Notes: a model not told the origin generated them from the letters alone. A DNA stretch of 64,000 bases from Dactylorhiza incarnata (GCA_033032865.1 JAWHQI010000202.1:2790001-2854000); one strand, 5' to 3'; numbered from the stretch's first letter, positions 1 to 12,289 are shown. Numbers and translations are program-made.

Positions 1-1210
1 GATGTTCAGATCGATGAAAGTGTTTCTTCAGTTCGATGAACTCAACATCCTGTTCGACGAACTCAGTTTTCAGATCGACAAAATTTCTCCTCAGTTCATT
101 ATTTCAGAAGGATCATTTTTATTTTATTTTCTAAACTCAGATCGACTATCAGCAACAGATCTATTCCTATCAGATAAGTCAAGGATATTATCTTTCCTTT
201 CATTATTCTCTTATCTCGAGAAAGTAGCCATTTGGCGGAAAAGGATACAATTATTGAAAAGGAAAAAGAATTACAGATTGGCTTGGAGTTCCAAGAAATA
301 ATCCTCCTGATTATTCTATTCCTTATTCAAAGGATTTGAAATTCTAATCAGAGATATATTGTCTAAAGAAAAAGGAAGAAAGAAGAACACCAGTAGCAGG
401 AAAAAGAATAGGAAGAAACAGTAAGGAAAAGAAATACAGAAATACATAAAGAAAAAGTTTTCAGATCTTCATCTTCAATAGCAGCACTCTCAATCTCTGA
501 GAACATGAACATTATTCTCTCAGTGATTCAGCTGCAACTTCAAAATCTTCAAGAGGAACAAAAATCTGAGAAACATTGTCTCTCAGATTCATCAGCTATC
601 AAAGGAAGATCTACATTCAAGAGAAAGCTCCATCCTCAACTGTCAACTATTTTCTATCAGATAGGGGGAGCTTTACAACAACAACAAATCCACTAGTCTT
701 CTCTCAGATTATTGACAGAGAAGAACTCCATAACCCTCTTTATCCCATCTTGTATAGGGTTCTAACTCCCTTCAAAAGATAAACCATTGGTGGCAGGGCA
801 CCTGATAAAAAACCAGTAGTTTGGTTTGAGCACCTGATCAAAAGCTCAATGGTGTTTGGGCACCTGATCAAAAACCCATTGGTGATAGGGCACCTGATCA
901 AAAACCTAGTGGATTCGTACCAAGGGTGATAGAAGAGTAGATGTACCCAGGTTTATTGGGGAACTACTATAGATCCTTGTGTCCTCTATGATTGTTTTTA
1001 TTTTTCTGTACTGTGCTTTGTGATCTCTTTGTGTTTTGTTTTTATAACTCACTCAGTACACATATATATATCACTATTTTGATTCTGCTATAAAAATAAG
1101 TGAAAAACTTTTTAATACTCTATTCACCCCCCTCTAGAGTAAATCTAAGATCTAACCTCTCTTTCCTTCGATATCAGAGATTACTTTCAACTGATATCAG
1201 AGGCCTTTCA
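1..1210 (+). repeat. Sire-A 5' LTR (partial)
   Basis: The window starts inside this LTR; base 1 matches about position 20074 of the 3' LTR, so roughly 390 bp lie outside. It ends ..GGCCTTTCA at 1210, directly before the primer site. The section 798-905 holds four to five spaced copies of GGCACCTGATCAAAA. The C run before TCTAGAG (about 1126-1131) is 6 bases long here but 19 in the 3' LTR. TTCGACGAA/TTCGATGAA-type motifs lie at 30-80. Confidence 0.9.
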
Positions 1211-1212
1211 AT

Positions 1213-1224
1213 TGGTATCAGAGG
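1213..1224 (+). other. Sire-A primer binding site (initiator tRNA-Met)
   Basis: TGGTATCAGAGG starts 2 bases after the LTR end and matches the complement of the plant tRNA-iMet 3' end (TGGTATCAGAGC) except for the last base shown. Confidence 0.85.
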
Positions 1225-1310
1225 TTAGTTGATTCTTTACAGGCTAACACCTGAATCAAAAGATCAATTAGATCTTAAATTTCTTCTAGAGTTTCTTTTG
1301 CTAAAAATCC

Positions 1311-3357
1311 ATGGCACTGAACAAAGAATACTTAAGCACAAGACCTCCTATGTGCAATCTAAATAAGTTTGCACTATGGAAGGCAAGGCTCAGATTATAT
1401 ATAAACTCTATTGATGAAGATATTTTTAATGTGATTTTGACAGGACCTCCTACTCCTACAACAACAACAAGTGCTGAAACAACAACAACAAATAATGCTA
1501 TTCCACCTCCTGAGTGGACAGAAGCTCAAAAGAAGCAGAGAAGTGTTGATGCCAAAGCAATGAATATATTGGCACAGACAATGTCAGATGACATCTTTCA
1601 AAAGGTTGTGGAATGCACCTCAGGCAGGGAAATCTGGTCCTCCCTCAACAACATGGTTGAAGGATCTGTAGATGAAAGACAAGATAGAAGATCTTATCTA
1701 ATCTCCCAGTATGAGAATTTCAAGAAGGGACAAAATGAAACAGTTGTAGATATGTACAACAGGCTCAGCCTCATAATCAATGAGCTGAAATCTCTAGACA
1801 AAGTGATCTCCATCACTAAAGTCAATGATAAGATCCTAATGTTCTTCCTCGGCACATGGGACTCTAAGATCTAGCCAATCAAGGAAGCTAGAAGCCTTAA
1901 TGAGATCTCCACTCAGACCTTGTTAGGCATGCTTAAATCCTATGAGCAGCTTATCAAGTCTAGAGAAGCTGAACAATCTACTTCCTCACCAGCATCCAAG
2001 AAGGAAAGGAGCATTGCTTTCCAAGCAACTGAAGAGGAAGATAAAGCTCCTAGAGAAGTGGAGTTTATGAGTCTTCTAGCCAAGAGATTCTACAAAATGT
2101 CTAGAAAAGACTTCAGAAAGAAGGATTCCAGATCAAAAAAAACCAAGGTATGACAAAACTAATTCTAAAGAAATAATTTGTTTTGGCTGCAGGAAACCTG
2201 GACACATTCTACCTGAGTGTCCAGAGAACCAAAAGAAGGAGAAGAGAAAAGAGAAAGAAGAGAAAAGGCACTCCAGCAAGCCTTACACCCATAAACACAA
2301 GCATAAGGGAAGAGGCTTTGTAGCTGAAACATGGAGTGAAATAGAATCAGAATCTTCATCCAGCTCTTCTGAAGATGAAGAAAATTCAAATGAGATGGAC
2401 CAATGCTTGATGGCTGTCTATGATTCAAGCAGTGAGTCAGAATATGCATCATCATCCAGTTCCAGTGATGATGAAGATGAATGAAATTTCTGCATGATGG
2501 CTATCAATGCCTCAGGAAATAATTCTGAAGAATCAGAATCATACAATGATAGTGATCAGGTAATATCTACCTTTGACTTTAATTCAAATGATTTTAAAAA
2601 TGAATTCAAAACTCTTTGTATAGATTTAATTAAATCTGAGAATGAAATAATTTCCCTTAGAAATAAGTTGGCTGAAATGAACCAACTAAGTGAAGAAAAT
2701 GTCAATCTTAAGGAAGAATTGGCTGTCTCAAAAGAACATATTGTTCTCATTGAGAACAAGTTATCTGAGGCTAAGAAATTTGAAGAATCCCTAAATGGGA
2801 GAAGTATCAAACTGATGGACATCACAAGCATAGTGAATGCCAGACTTAATGGCAAACTAGGCTTGGGTGCATCGTCAAGTGGGCCACACCTCCTTAAGAA
2901 GAACATTCTTTCTACACCAATAAAATTCATTTCTGCCATGAACAAAGAGCCAGTAGAAGTGGATAAAAATATCTCAAGCAAGGCTGTTAAGAATAAAGGA
3001 ATTCAACAGAATTCGTCAAACAGAGCTCGACGAAATCACTTCATTTTGTCGAACGGAGATCGATGAACTCTGAAGACAAACCTTCACTATAGTTATTATT
3101 CGAACGATGCTCGACGAAAGCACTTCACTTCGTCGAACGATGATCGACGAATTCATCCAAATTTGTCGAACGGAAAACATACTGAAAATCTAAAGAATTC
3201 TTATTCTTCACATACTAAAAATCCTTTCACTGAGTGGATCATTCCTCCAAGGAAATATCATCCACAAGCCTATAAGGATCAGCCTGAGATGTCTTTCATT
3301 TCAGAATTTTGTGGAAAAACAAAAGGACCCAAGGTAGTCTGGGTCAAGAACAACTAG
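1311..3357 (+). pseudogene. gag: Sire-A gag (decayed)
   Basis: The nucleocapsid precursor of a Sirevirus-type Copia element. The frame starts at ATG 1311 (MALNKEYL..) and has the Copia gag N-terminal region. It is broken by TAG at 1872-1874, a shift at the A run near 2134-2141, TGA at 2482-2484 and TGA at 3064-3066. A zinc knuckle CFGCRKPGHILPEC lies at 2179-2220. It is followed by a Lys/Glu-rich stretch, an acidic Ser/Glu/Asp segment (about 2330-2480) and a Leu/Glu-rich coiled coil (about 2600-2800), an order typical of Sireviruses. The last part (3163-3357) leads towards the protease. Probably no functional product. Confidence 0.85.
3005..3185 (+). repeat. Cluster of TTCGACGAA-type palindromes inside the gag region
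   Basis: About eight short motifs of the form TCGACGAA, GTCGAACG or TCGATGAA lie between the gag coiled coil and the protease. The same motif family fills the LTRs of Sire-A (19806-20130) and Sire-G (35680-35905, 38625-38850). Two nearly parallel blocks (3015-3066 and 3100-3175) suggest a local duplication. Confidence 0.7.
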
Positions 3358-3403
3358 AATGTTCTCTGTTTTGCAGGTACATGGCTATCCAAAAATAAAA
3401 GAA

Positions 3404-3428
3404 CAATGGTACTTGGATAGTGGGTGCT
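3404..3428 (+). pseudogene. Sire-A protease start, cut by Athila-1
   Basis: The codons for W-Y-L-D-S-G-C, the Copia aspartic protease active site, are cut in the Cys codon region. The next codons (S-K-H-M-T-G) resume at 15380. The target GTGCT (3424-3428) is repeated at 15375-15379. Confidence 0.85.
3424..3428. repeat. Target site duplication GTGCT, left copy, of Athila-1
   Basis: GTGCT at 3424-3428 and again at 15375-15379. Removing 3429-15379 restores a continuous Copia protease reading frame, which fixes both ends of the Athila-1 insertion. Confidence 0.92.
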
Positions 3429-4890
3429 TGATGAGTAATTTATTTACTCATCTTTTAGTTTAGGTTTATTATGTTTTTCATATAAAATTATGTTATTTTT
3501 AGGAATTTTATCATATAAATCCTTCCATTGTTATTTCATAAGCTAACTTAAGTTTATTTTGTGTTTTCAGGATTTCTGGGTTGTTTCGAGCAAAAAGTTA
3601 AAATTACACGCCCCAGGTCACGGGCGTGACCATGGGCGTGTAACCTACGAAATACTCCAGACCTACTTCTGCCACTCCAGGGACGCTCCGTGAAGTTTTC
3701 GCCAAGTACACGCCCCAGGTCACGGGCGTGACTCGCCCCGCGCTTCCTCCCGCCAGAGTTTCCCGCCAGCAGCCAGATTTCAAGATTACACGCCCCAGGT
3801 CACGGGCGTGACCTAGGGCGTGACACGGCCGAAACGCTCGCAATTACTCTAGAAGGCGCCCTCTCCGCTGCCGCTTCGATCACGCCCCTTACACGCCCTT
3901 GGTCACGGGCGTGACCAAGGGCATGTAACACCAAAAATTTAGCTATTTAAAGGGAGCTTTTCCAGATGTTTGGGGACGAATTTTGGGAGTTCTAAGTTTA
4001 TTTTCTTGTACTGCTTTTGTTATTCTTAAGCTTGTAATCTTCTTTCTTAGCTTACACTTTCATTTCAGGTTGGTAATTTCTTGTTTCCTAGTTGTAATTT
4101 CCCTTTCGATTAATAAAATAGCACTTTTACTCTTATTCTACTCTCAATCTTCATTATGCACTTCTTGTATTTTATCAATTCCTCCATCTCCATGAGTAGC
4201 TAAATTTCATTAGTACTCGGCCTTGATGATCCAAGGAAAATATAATTCATAATTCAGTTTAGAACTTCTTTTTCTCTTATTTAGATCGCTTAAGATTTAT
4301 CCTTGAATTTATATTGATTGAGATTATATTATCGATATATAATCTCATTCTTGTTTTCGTAGTCAAATAATCGAGAGGTTTTGAATTCGAATCGATCACT
4401 TTAAGGATAAAGAGATTTGAATGCACTCCTCGAGAGAGGACGGCGTAAATCTCCCGGATTGGAGTTATATCCAATAGAGGGGTTCACTTCGATAAAGCGA
4501 GCTTTAGGGGTTTCAATTCTAGAACGAGAGTTCGATTGATCAACCTAAACTCAGTTAGGCGTATCCTCGAGAGAGGTACGTTCATAAATCAGGAACCTCC
4601 ACGGTCAAGCATTTCTTTTAAAGAGTATTAGAAGTTTTATTTCTTTATTTATTTATTTTTTTCAAGGTGATTCAAGGTTGAGTACTAACTTTTTCATTAA
4701 TTTAAATAAGCTATTTCTCATTTTTTCGCAACCAACCAACCACAATTTCTATTCGATAAAATAATAGAGATTTTCCGAAGTAAGAGTATTCAACCACCCC
4801 GAGTCTAATATGACCTTGTTTCAATAACTTATACTACATTCGATACGGTACACTTGCCGTTATCGTTTGCAAGCATAGTTTTGCGCATCA
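3429..4890 (+). repeat. Athila-1 5' LTR
   Basis: Starts TGATGAGTAA and ends GCGCATCA, giving a 5-bp terminal inverted repeat TGATG/CATCA. The first 24 bases contain a 9-bp-arm hairpin GATGAGTAA..TTACTCATC. Compared with the 3' LTR it lacks about 120 bp between repeats of CAGGTCACGGGCGTGAC, probably by slippage or recombination. The LTR carries no retrotransposon gene; short ORFs in it recur in all copies and look incidental. Confidence 0.92.
3889..3952 (+). promoter_or_regulatory. Athila-1 LTR palindrome and TATA-like box
   Basis: Arms TTACACGCCCTTGGTCACG (3889-3907) and its reverse complement (3910-3928, one mismatch here) flank a GG spacer. The TATA-like GCTATTTAAAG follows at 3942-3952. 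In the 3' LTR the arms match perfectly (12868-12907). Several shorter GTCACGGGCGTGAC palindromes lie upstream. The place just before a TATA-like box suggests a promoter control element, which is inference. Confidence 0.6.
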
Positions 4891-4896
4891 AGTTTT

Positions 4897-4914
4897 TGGC
4901 GCCGTTGCCGGGGA
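4897..4914 (+). other. Athila-1 primer binding site (tRNA-Asp)
   Basis: TGGCGCCGTTGCCGGGGA matches 18 bases of the complement of the plant tRNA-Asp 3' end, six bases after the LTR end. This primer is usual for Athila elements. Confidence 0.88.
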
Positions 4915-4990
4915 CTCGGTTGATATTTCGAAAACCGAAATATCTATTAATTTTATTTTTTTTTCTTTTTCTTAATTTTAAGGTGCAACT

Positions 4991-5081
4991 AAATTCCTGG
5001 AAAGGACGCTTTGGGTTTGAATTCCCATCATAGCCTCTAGTACCTTGCAAACCCTTCACCGGGTAGATCTTGGGAAGTCCA
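4991..5081 (+). repeat. Leader repeat, copy 1 (Athila-1 5' leader)
   Basis: A stretch of about 91 bp beginning AAATTCCTGGAAAGGACGC and ending CTTGGGAAGTCC recurs at 10833-10924, after pol, with about five differences. It lies between the primer site and gag. The rest of the leader to 5240 is A/T-rich, with TAA repeats at about 5100-5123 and an AT run at about 5139-5157. Confidence 0.85.
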
Positions 5082-5240
5082 GGACTAATTTTAATTCACC
5101 TAATAATAATAATAATAATAATAAAAAAATCTAAAAAAATATATATATATATATAATATAATTAAATAAAAATTTATTTATTTATCTAAAATCTTATTTT
5201 CCCTTTTTCTTTTCCCGCTTATTTTCTTTTGTTTTGGTTT

Positions 5241-5958
5241 ATGACCCGAGGAAACTCTTCAATTGATTTTGAATTTGGTTTTGATCCGGAAATCGAGCGC
5301 ACCTTGCGGCGACGTCTTCGATTTAGTGATCTACCAGTAATTCGCGAAGAGTCAGTCGGAGAAACTAACGAAGATATAATGGGTGACCCCGACCATAATG
5401 AGGCTCCGCTACGGACTATGTCCTATTATGCGAGGCCAAATTGGGAGGGAACACAATCAAGTATTATTCGCCCGGCGGTGGCAAATAATAATTTTGAAAT
5501 CAAAACTAGCATCATTCAAATGGTACAGCAAACCGTCATCTTTGACGGGTTACCAGATGAAGATCCAAATTTACATTTATTGAATTTTTTGGAAATTTGC
5601 GACACGTTTAAAATTAATGGCGTCACCGATGACGCCATTCGTTTGCGTTTATTTCCATTTTCCTTGCGGACTAAGGCCAAGCAGTGGTTGGGATCTCTTC
5701 CTAGAGGTTCCATCACTACATGGGCCGAGATGACGGAGAAATTCTTAACGAAATATTTTCCTCCGGCAAAGTCCGCTAAATTATGTACGGACATTCTCTC
5801 ATTTATGCAAATAGAATCGGAGTCTCTCTACGACACATGGGAGCGCTTCAAGGAACTTTTGCGGAGATGTCCTCACCATGCCTTGCCCGTATGGCAACAA
5901 GTTCAGACATTCTACAATGGTTTGAATCTCCAAACAAGGCAGATGATTGATGCAGCCG

Positions 5959-5993
<35 letters not shown>

Positions 5994-6765
5994 GCTTAAT
6001 AACAAAACCCCCGAAACTGCTCAAGAGCTTTTTGAGGAGATGGCCATGAATGCTTATCAGTGGAATGCGCCATGGTCGCGTCCTAACAAACCGACTGGAC
6101 TCTTTGAAGTCGAGGCCACCCCGAATTTAGCACATCAAGTAGAATGGCTTACTAAGCAAATGGCGGAGATGTCTGCTTCCTCCGCCATTAACGGGGCTAA
6201 TAATCATAATAATAATAGTTATTATAATAATAATAATAATTATAATCAAGAACAAGTTGATTATATGGGGAACTCCTATCGTCCTCTTTATAACCCAAAT
6301 AATAATAATCTTCCTAATAATTATAATCCGGGTTTAAGGAACCACCCGAATTTTTCATGGAGCAACCCCAATAATGCTCAACGCCCCCCACAAGTGAATC
6401 CTCCTGGATTCACTCCACCACAACCACCAAAGGCCCCTTCACTTGAAGAGGTCTTCACCAAATACGTCGCTTCTACTGATGCCAATATCCGGAACCTTTC
6501 CGGATCTATTAAAAGCCTAGAAAATCAGATTGGACAACTCGCCAAGATGTTCTCCGAACGCCAGCACGGAGCTCTACCGGGCAATACTGAGCCCAATCCA
6601 CGGGAGAGCGCCAACGCTATAACCCTCCGCAGCGGAAAGGAGGTAAAAAGTTCAAATTTGGCCGAGCCTAAGGTAAATGTTTCAACTCCAACTCCGCATT
6701 TAAATTCTTCTGATTTAGCTCCGCGCATTATACAAACGCCTTCTATTCCATATCCTTCTAAATAA
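5241..6765 (+). pseudogene. gag: Athila-1 gag, frameshifted by a 32-G run
   Basis: Capsid-nucleocapsid precursor. ATG 5241 (MTRGNSS..) is preferred because the open frame upstream begins with TTG only. The conserved gag core (FDGLPDEDPNLHLLNF.., KQWLGSLP, TYFPPA-like segment) spans about 5530-5955. A run of 32 G at 5960-5991 shifts the frame. The downstream gag (LNNKTPE.., LVEWLTKQM-like) is open in the next frame from 5992 with Asn-rich repeats at about 6200-6330. Seven Gs would keep the frame, so the run is 25 bases too long. A TAA at 6763-6765 then interrupts the link to the protease part. The first half without the run is normal for the family. Confidence 0.88.
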
Positions 6766-7539
6766 CAAAATGAGCGCAACGAGGAGCAGTATAAAAAATT
6801 TATCAATATTTTAAAACAAATACAAATTAATGTACCATTTTGCGAGGCACTCTCACAAATGCCTAAATACGCGAAATATCTCAAGGATTTATTATCAAAT
6901 AAAATGAAACTTGAAGATATTTCGCGTATTTCTCTCAATGCAGAATATTCGGCGATAGTTCTTAATAAATTACCGGAAAAATTAAATGATCCGGGACAGT
7001 TTTCCATCCCGTGTTTGTTCGGAAATTTATTAATTAAAAACGCCTTGGCCGATCTAGGGGCGAGCATAAATCTTATGCCGTTCTCCTTATTTAAGAAGCT
7101 TGGTTTGGGCACCCCAAGCCCAACCAATATAAGCATCCAACTAGCGGATCGGTCCGTAAAGTATCCAATCGGGATCATTGAGGATGTGCTAGTGAGGGTT
7201 GACAAGTTTATCTTTCCGATAGACTTTGTCATCCTCGATATCGAAGAGGACGCCGAAGTACCACTCATACTCGGCCGGCCCTTCCTAGCCACCGCTCGGG
7301 CTATAATTGACGTAAGTAACGGAAACCTTCTCCTACGAGTTGGGGAGGAAGAAGTTATTTTTAATATAAATCAATCGATGAGAAATGCATTTCCAAACGA
7401 CGACTCTTCTTTTACCCTAGAAACAAATTTTGAAGAGGAAATAACGTCGTTTTCTGAAATAATTTCGCCTTTATTTGAAAATCCGGAAATTGCAAATTTA
7501 TTTTGTTTAGAAGAAAAAAACTCGGCCAACCAAATTTGA
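6766..7539 (+). pseudogene. Athila-1 gag end and aspartic protease
   Basis: The frame after the TAA (..FINILKQIQINVPF..) continues gag in the same phase, so the TAA is a point nonsense mutation. The protease active site DLGAS is at 7051-7065, followed by INLMPFSLFKKLGLG and the flap and ILGRPFL segments (about 7066-7290) typical of Athila. The frame ends at TGA 7537-7539. The pol frame is joined by a shift at an A run of seven near 7516; one A fewer would make the frames continuous. Confidence 0.85.
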
Positions 7540-10486
7540 AGAAGTAAACTTAAATATTTCTAAAATAAAAACATCTTACGAGGAGCCACCGAGTTTAGAA
7601 CTAAAACAATTGCCGGAACATTTAAAATATATATTTTTAGAAAAAAATTCAAAACTGCCCGTAATAATATCTTCCGCGCTTAACGATTCGGAAATTTCCG
7701 AATTAATAAAAATATTAAATAATCACCGCCATGCAATTGCATGGCAAATTTCTGACATCAAGGGGATTAACCCCTCTTTTTGCACGCACAAAATTAATTT
7801 AGAAAATAATTCTCGCAGTACTATTCAGCCTCAACGACGGCTTAATCCAAATATGAAGAACGTCGTTAAGGCCGAAATAATAAAATTATTAGATGCGGGA
7901 ATTATTTACCCAATCTCTGATAGCACTTGGGTTAGCCCAGTGCAAGTCGTGCCTAAAAAGGGAGGAATAACGGTAATCACCAACGAAAATAATGAGTTGA
8001 TTCCGACCCGTACTGTTACGGGTTGGCGTGTATGCATCGATTACAGAAAATTAAATGATGCTACACGCAAGGATCACTTTCCGTTACCCTTTATTGACCA
8101 AATTTTAGAACGCTTATCCGGTCACTCACACTACTGTTTTCTCGATGGTCTTTCGGGATATTTTCAAATCCCAATTGCGCCCGAAGACCAAGAGAAAACC
8201 ACATTCACTTGTCCGTTCGGCACCTTCGCATATCAAAGAATGCCATTTGGACTTTGCAACGCGCCGGCTACATTCCAAAGATGTATGTTGGCAATTTTTA
8301 ATGAACTTATCGAAGACATCATGGAAGTATTCATGGATGATTTTTCTGTTTTTTGCGATTCTTTCACTAATTGTCTAAATAATCTTGATCGTGTTCTTCA
8401 ACGCTGCGAAGACACGAATTTGGCACTCAACTGGGAGAAGTGCCACTTTATGGTCCGAGAGGGGTTAGTCCTCGGACATAAAGTTTCTAGTAAGGGGATC
8501 GAGGTCATAGAAAAACTTCCCCCTCCTACCAATATACAATCTATTAGAACTTTTTTAGGACATGCGGGTTTTTATAGGCGTTTTATAAAGGATTTCTCAA
8601 AAATTACGAAACCGCTAACTCATCTCCTAGAAAAAGAATCCACGTTTAATTTTGATGAGGAATGTTTAAAAGCATTTAATAAAATCAAAAATGAACTAAT
8701 CAAATCCCCGATTTTAATCGCGCCAATATGGTCTCTTCCGTTTGAAATCATGTGCGACGCTAGCGATTTTGTTGTAGGTGCAGTTTTAGGCCAACGGGTG
8801 AATAAACATTTTCACCCAATCTATTACGCAAGCAAAACGCTAACATCCGCACAAGCAAATTATACAACAACGGAGAAAGAATTTTTGGCTATAATTTTTG
8901 CGTTTGATAAATTTCGATCATATTTAACGCTTTCAAAAGCTATTGTTTTTACAGATCACTCTGCTCTCCGGTATTTACTACAAAAAGGAGATGCAAAGCC
9001 TCGTCTGCTAAGGTGGATCCTCCTACTACAAGAATTCGATTTGGAGATCCAAGACAAAAGGGGAGCGGAGAATGTTGCGGCCGACCACCTCTCACGGTTG
9101 GAGAATCCGGCTGCAGGAACACTAGTGGAAGCCGAAATTAACGACAAATTCCCTGAAGAGCGCCTCCTTGCCATCGAAAAGGTAACGACTTCTTCCACCC
9201 CTTGGTACGCGGATTTAGCCAACTATTTAGTGGCCCGGGTCCTACCAAAAGATTTTTCAAGTCAACAAAAGAAGAAATTCTTTTCAGATCTGAAAAATTA
9301 TTTTTGGGAGGATCCCTTTTTATTTCGTGTCTGCGCGGACCAAGTGGTAAGAAGGTGTATTTCGGGTGAGGAAGGCGCCCAAATTCTGCGGCACTGCCAC
9401 GAAGGGCCAACCGGTGGCCATTATCAAGCGAACCGGACCGCAAGAAAGGCGCTAGAGTCGGGCTTCTATTGGCCCACCTTATTCAAAGATGCTCACAATT
9501 TTGTGAGTAATTGTGATCGGTGCCAACGGTCAGGTAACATTTCTAACCGGGACGAAATGCCCCAAAATATTTTTTTAGAATGCGAAATTTTTTATCTTTG
9601 GGGAATAGATTTCGTAGGTCCTTTTCCCTCCTCTTTTAATAATAAATATATCCTTGTTGCGGTCGATTACGTGTCAAGGTGGGCGGAAGCACAAGCTTTT
9701 CCCACCAACGACGCGAGAGTCGTCGTAAATTTTGTAAAAAAATTATTTTCACGATTTGGCACACCCCGAGCACTAATTAGTGATCGGGGCACACATTTTT
9801 GTAACAACCAACTTGCTAAAATTTTAGCAAAGTATGGAGTTACCCACAAGCTATCTACCGCCTACCATTCACAAGCAAATGGCCAAGTGGAGGTGGTGAA
9901 CCGTGAACTTAAAAGAATTTTAGAAAAAACTGTGTCCGTTAATAGGAAGGATTGGTCGCTAAAATTAGACGACGCTCTATGGACATATCGGACAGCATAC
10001 AAAACCGCCATCAGATGTACACCGTACCGATTAGTCTATGGAAAATCTTGTCATCTACCGGTGGAATTAGAACATCGCGCCTTTTGGGCGCTAAAATTTT
10101 TAAATTTGGATTTAAACTTAGCCTCCGAGCACAGAAAACTACAATTAAATGAATTAGACGAGTGGCGCGCAAACGCTTACGAAAATAATAAGATTTATAA
10201 GGAGCGCACAAAATTTTTTCATGATAAAAAAATAAAAAATCCAAAAACTTTTTCACCGGGAGACTTAGTCCTATTATTTAATTCAAGACTCAGGCTTTTT
10301 CCGGGTAAATTAAAATCACGATGGTCCGGTCCCTTCATAGTTAAAGAAGTTTGGACATACGGAACGGTGCTAATAGAGCACCCGGAAAAAGGCTCTTTCA
10401 AAGTCAACAGACAACGCCTAAAATTATATCACCCGGGCGACCCAGCGCCCGGAAACATCGAAACCATTCACTTCCAAAATCTTTAA
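7540..10486 (+). CDS. pol: Athila-1 pol: reverse transcriptase, RNase H, integrase
   Basis: One open frame of about 980 codons. RT: conserved segments from about 7850, with the catalytic FMDD at 8330-8341. RNase H: the degenerate Gypsy form at about 8730-9110 ([41 protein letters not shown]). Integrase: HHCC zinc site at about 9390-9535, then the three catalytic acidic residues in WGIDFVGPF (D, about 9600), LISDRGTHF (D, about 9780) and [10 protein letters not shown] (E, about 9885). A C-terminal chromatin-binding-like region runs to 10486. No internal stop. The frame is open upstream of 7610, so translation must come from a frameshift or a processed gag-pol. This copy would need an intact gag elsewhere. 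Confidence 0.93.
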
Positions 10487-10832
10487 AATTACCACTTAGT
10501 CAAGCTACGCGACGGTAAACAAAGTGCTCTTGGGAGGCAACCCAATGTTAACCTCTTTATTTTTATCTTTCTTTTCTTGTTTGTTTTTCTAATTTAACTC
10601 TGCAGGTGTTACACCAGCAACCCCGACTACCATTCAGGGAAGCCCTCTTTACACCTTAGTAATTTATCTTGATTTTTTCTTTAATTTCATATTTTTCTTT
10701 AGTTCTATCTGTCATACTTAGTTTTAAACATTGGGGACAATGTTTAATTTTAAGTATGGGGGTGTAGCATAGCTTTATTTATAGTTTTACTTAAAAAATA
10801 AAAACCAAAAAAAAAAAAAATTTATAAAAATT

Positions 10833-10924
10833 AAATTTCTTGGAAAGGACGCTTTGGGCTTGAATTCCCATCATAGCCTCTAGTACCTTGCAACCCCTTC
10901 ACCGGGCAGATCTTGGGAAGTCCA
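10833..10924 (+). repeat. Leader repeat, copy 2 (after Athila-1 pol)
   Basis: Direct repeat of 4991-5081 from the 5' leader, about 94% identical by eye, placed about 350 bp after the pol stop. Confidence 0.85.
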
Positions 10925-12270
10925 AGAACAAAAAATTCTATTAAAAAAAATGTTCTTTTTATTCATCAAAACTTCCACTTGCTAAATGGTAAGTTCTAAG
11001 TAGACTGTTTTTCATATGGACTAAAAATAATTTTGTGCTAGAATAGTCTTTGAAACTTAGAGTAAAATTGTTGACTCATGTAGTGCTCCTAGTCATATGC
11101 TTGTCTTTGAGTAGTTTTGGTGTAAAATTAAATTCTTGGCATAAATCAAAAATTATGTTTTATTAATTTGCGTAGTAATAATTTATTTTACTTTTAAATT
11201 CGAATCTGGTCTAATCCAAAAGTAGTTTAGGTGAGTGTGTAGAAGATTGTTAGAAAGCTATTACTCGAATTGAACAAAAGGGTATCCTTTCTCGATGTCT
11301 AGAACTTGCCCCAAGCTATTTTCGAAACATGTGCGCTTTAGACAAATTAACTTTACGGAAATGATTTAGGCCTTTCTTTGGATAGTTTGAGCCTTTGCAC
11401 CCAACCTAGATTTACCACCATTGTTCACACAAATTTGAGCCTTACACCCTTATTTGATCCACCCTCATCATTTCAGCACCAAAGCTAAAAAGCCCAAAAC
11501 CCAAATGAACACTTTGAAATTTTGAGCTAAATTGAAAAAAAAATATTTGGGTACGATTCTATGAAAATATTATGGGTATCAATTCAAAAAAAAAAGTTAA
11601 AAATGTTTAAATCTCAAAAAGCAATAATCTCATAATGATATGCGGCCTAGGTATGTACATGCATACTTGGAATGATCCCAATTATGAAGATTCATGATTT
11701 AAATAAAAGAGTATGAGAGTGTTTCCCCTTTGAAAAAATGCAAGTATGGGGGTAAAGCTTCATTACTTTGTGGTGGCAATCATTTTCTTTTAGCTCAAAA
11801 ATTTTGTTTAAGTGGAATGCGCCTTCATGTTTATCATTGTTACCTCACCCTTAAACCCAAGCCTTAAAATGTACCCTATTTAAGCCCCAAAGATCCATAG
11901 AGTCGATTTAGTTCAAAGTGTAGTGGAGAAAGTGCAAACGGGAAAGCCTATGGCCGTCGACATTGATGGATTTCTTTGGAGGCCACCCCGAACGTTTACA
12001 TCTAGTAATTTAAATCTCAGCAATCACGCTATTTTCTCCCTTCACATAACTTTTTGATTAACCGTCGACTCATTTTTAAAGTAATGATAAATAATTATAA
12101 CGCATTTTTGAAGTATTTCATAAATTAGCATTTATGCCAAGAACATCTTTTTACTAAAATATCCACACATGCCAGCATAATACTTCGCATTTTACTCTAT
12201 AGTCTTCACATTCTATCTTGCATTAATTTTTCTCACCCTTGTGAAAAATGGATTGCTCGGGACGAGCAAT

Positions 12271-12289
12271 GAGCAAGTATGGGGGTATT
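12271..12289 (+). other. Athila-1 polypurine tract
   Basis: GAGCAAGTATGGGGGTATT lies directly before the 3' LTR start (TGATGAG at 12290). Similar GTATGGGGGT motifs also occur near 10755 and 11745. Confidence 0.7.

Larger units (their letters stand above)
10487..12289 (+). other. Athila-1 post-pol noncoding region
   Basis: About 1.8 kb, A/T-rich, with no ORF above 60 codons on either strand in the supplied set. The env-like ORF present in some Athila relatives is absent. Contents: leader repeat copy 2 at 10833-10924, two GTATGGGGGT-type purine-rich motifs (near 10755 and 11745), and the terminal polypurine tract. Confidence 0.75.

Noticed and set aside
6525..7292. 255-codon ORF on the minus strand opposite Athila gag/protease
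   Set aside because: Shadow of the real frame; no domain and no promoter.
7510..7530. A-AAA-AAC as a programmed -1 frameshift site before Athila pol
   Set aside because: The pol frame is +1, not -1, from the protease frame. A one-base change in the A run explains it better.
10487..12289. Env-like gene after Athila pol
   Set aside because: No ORF above 60 codons and no signal or membrane segment is seen in this part.
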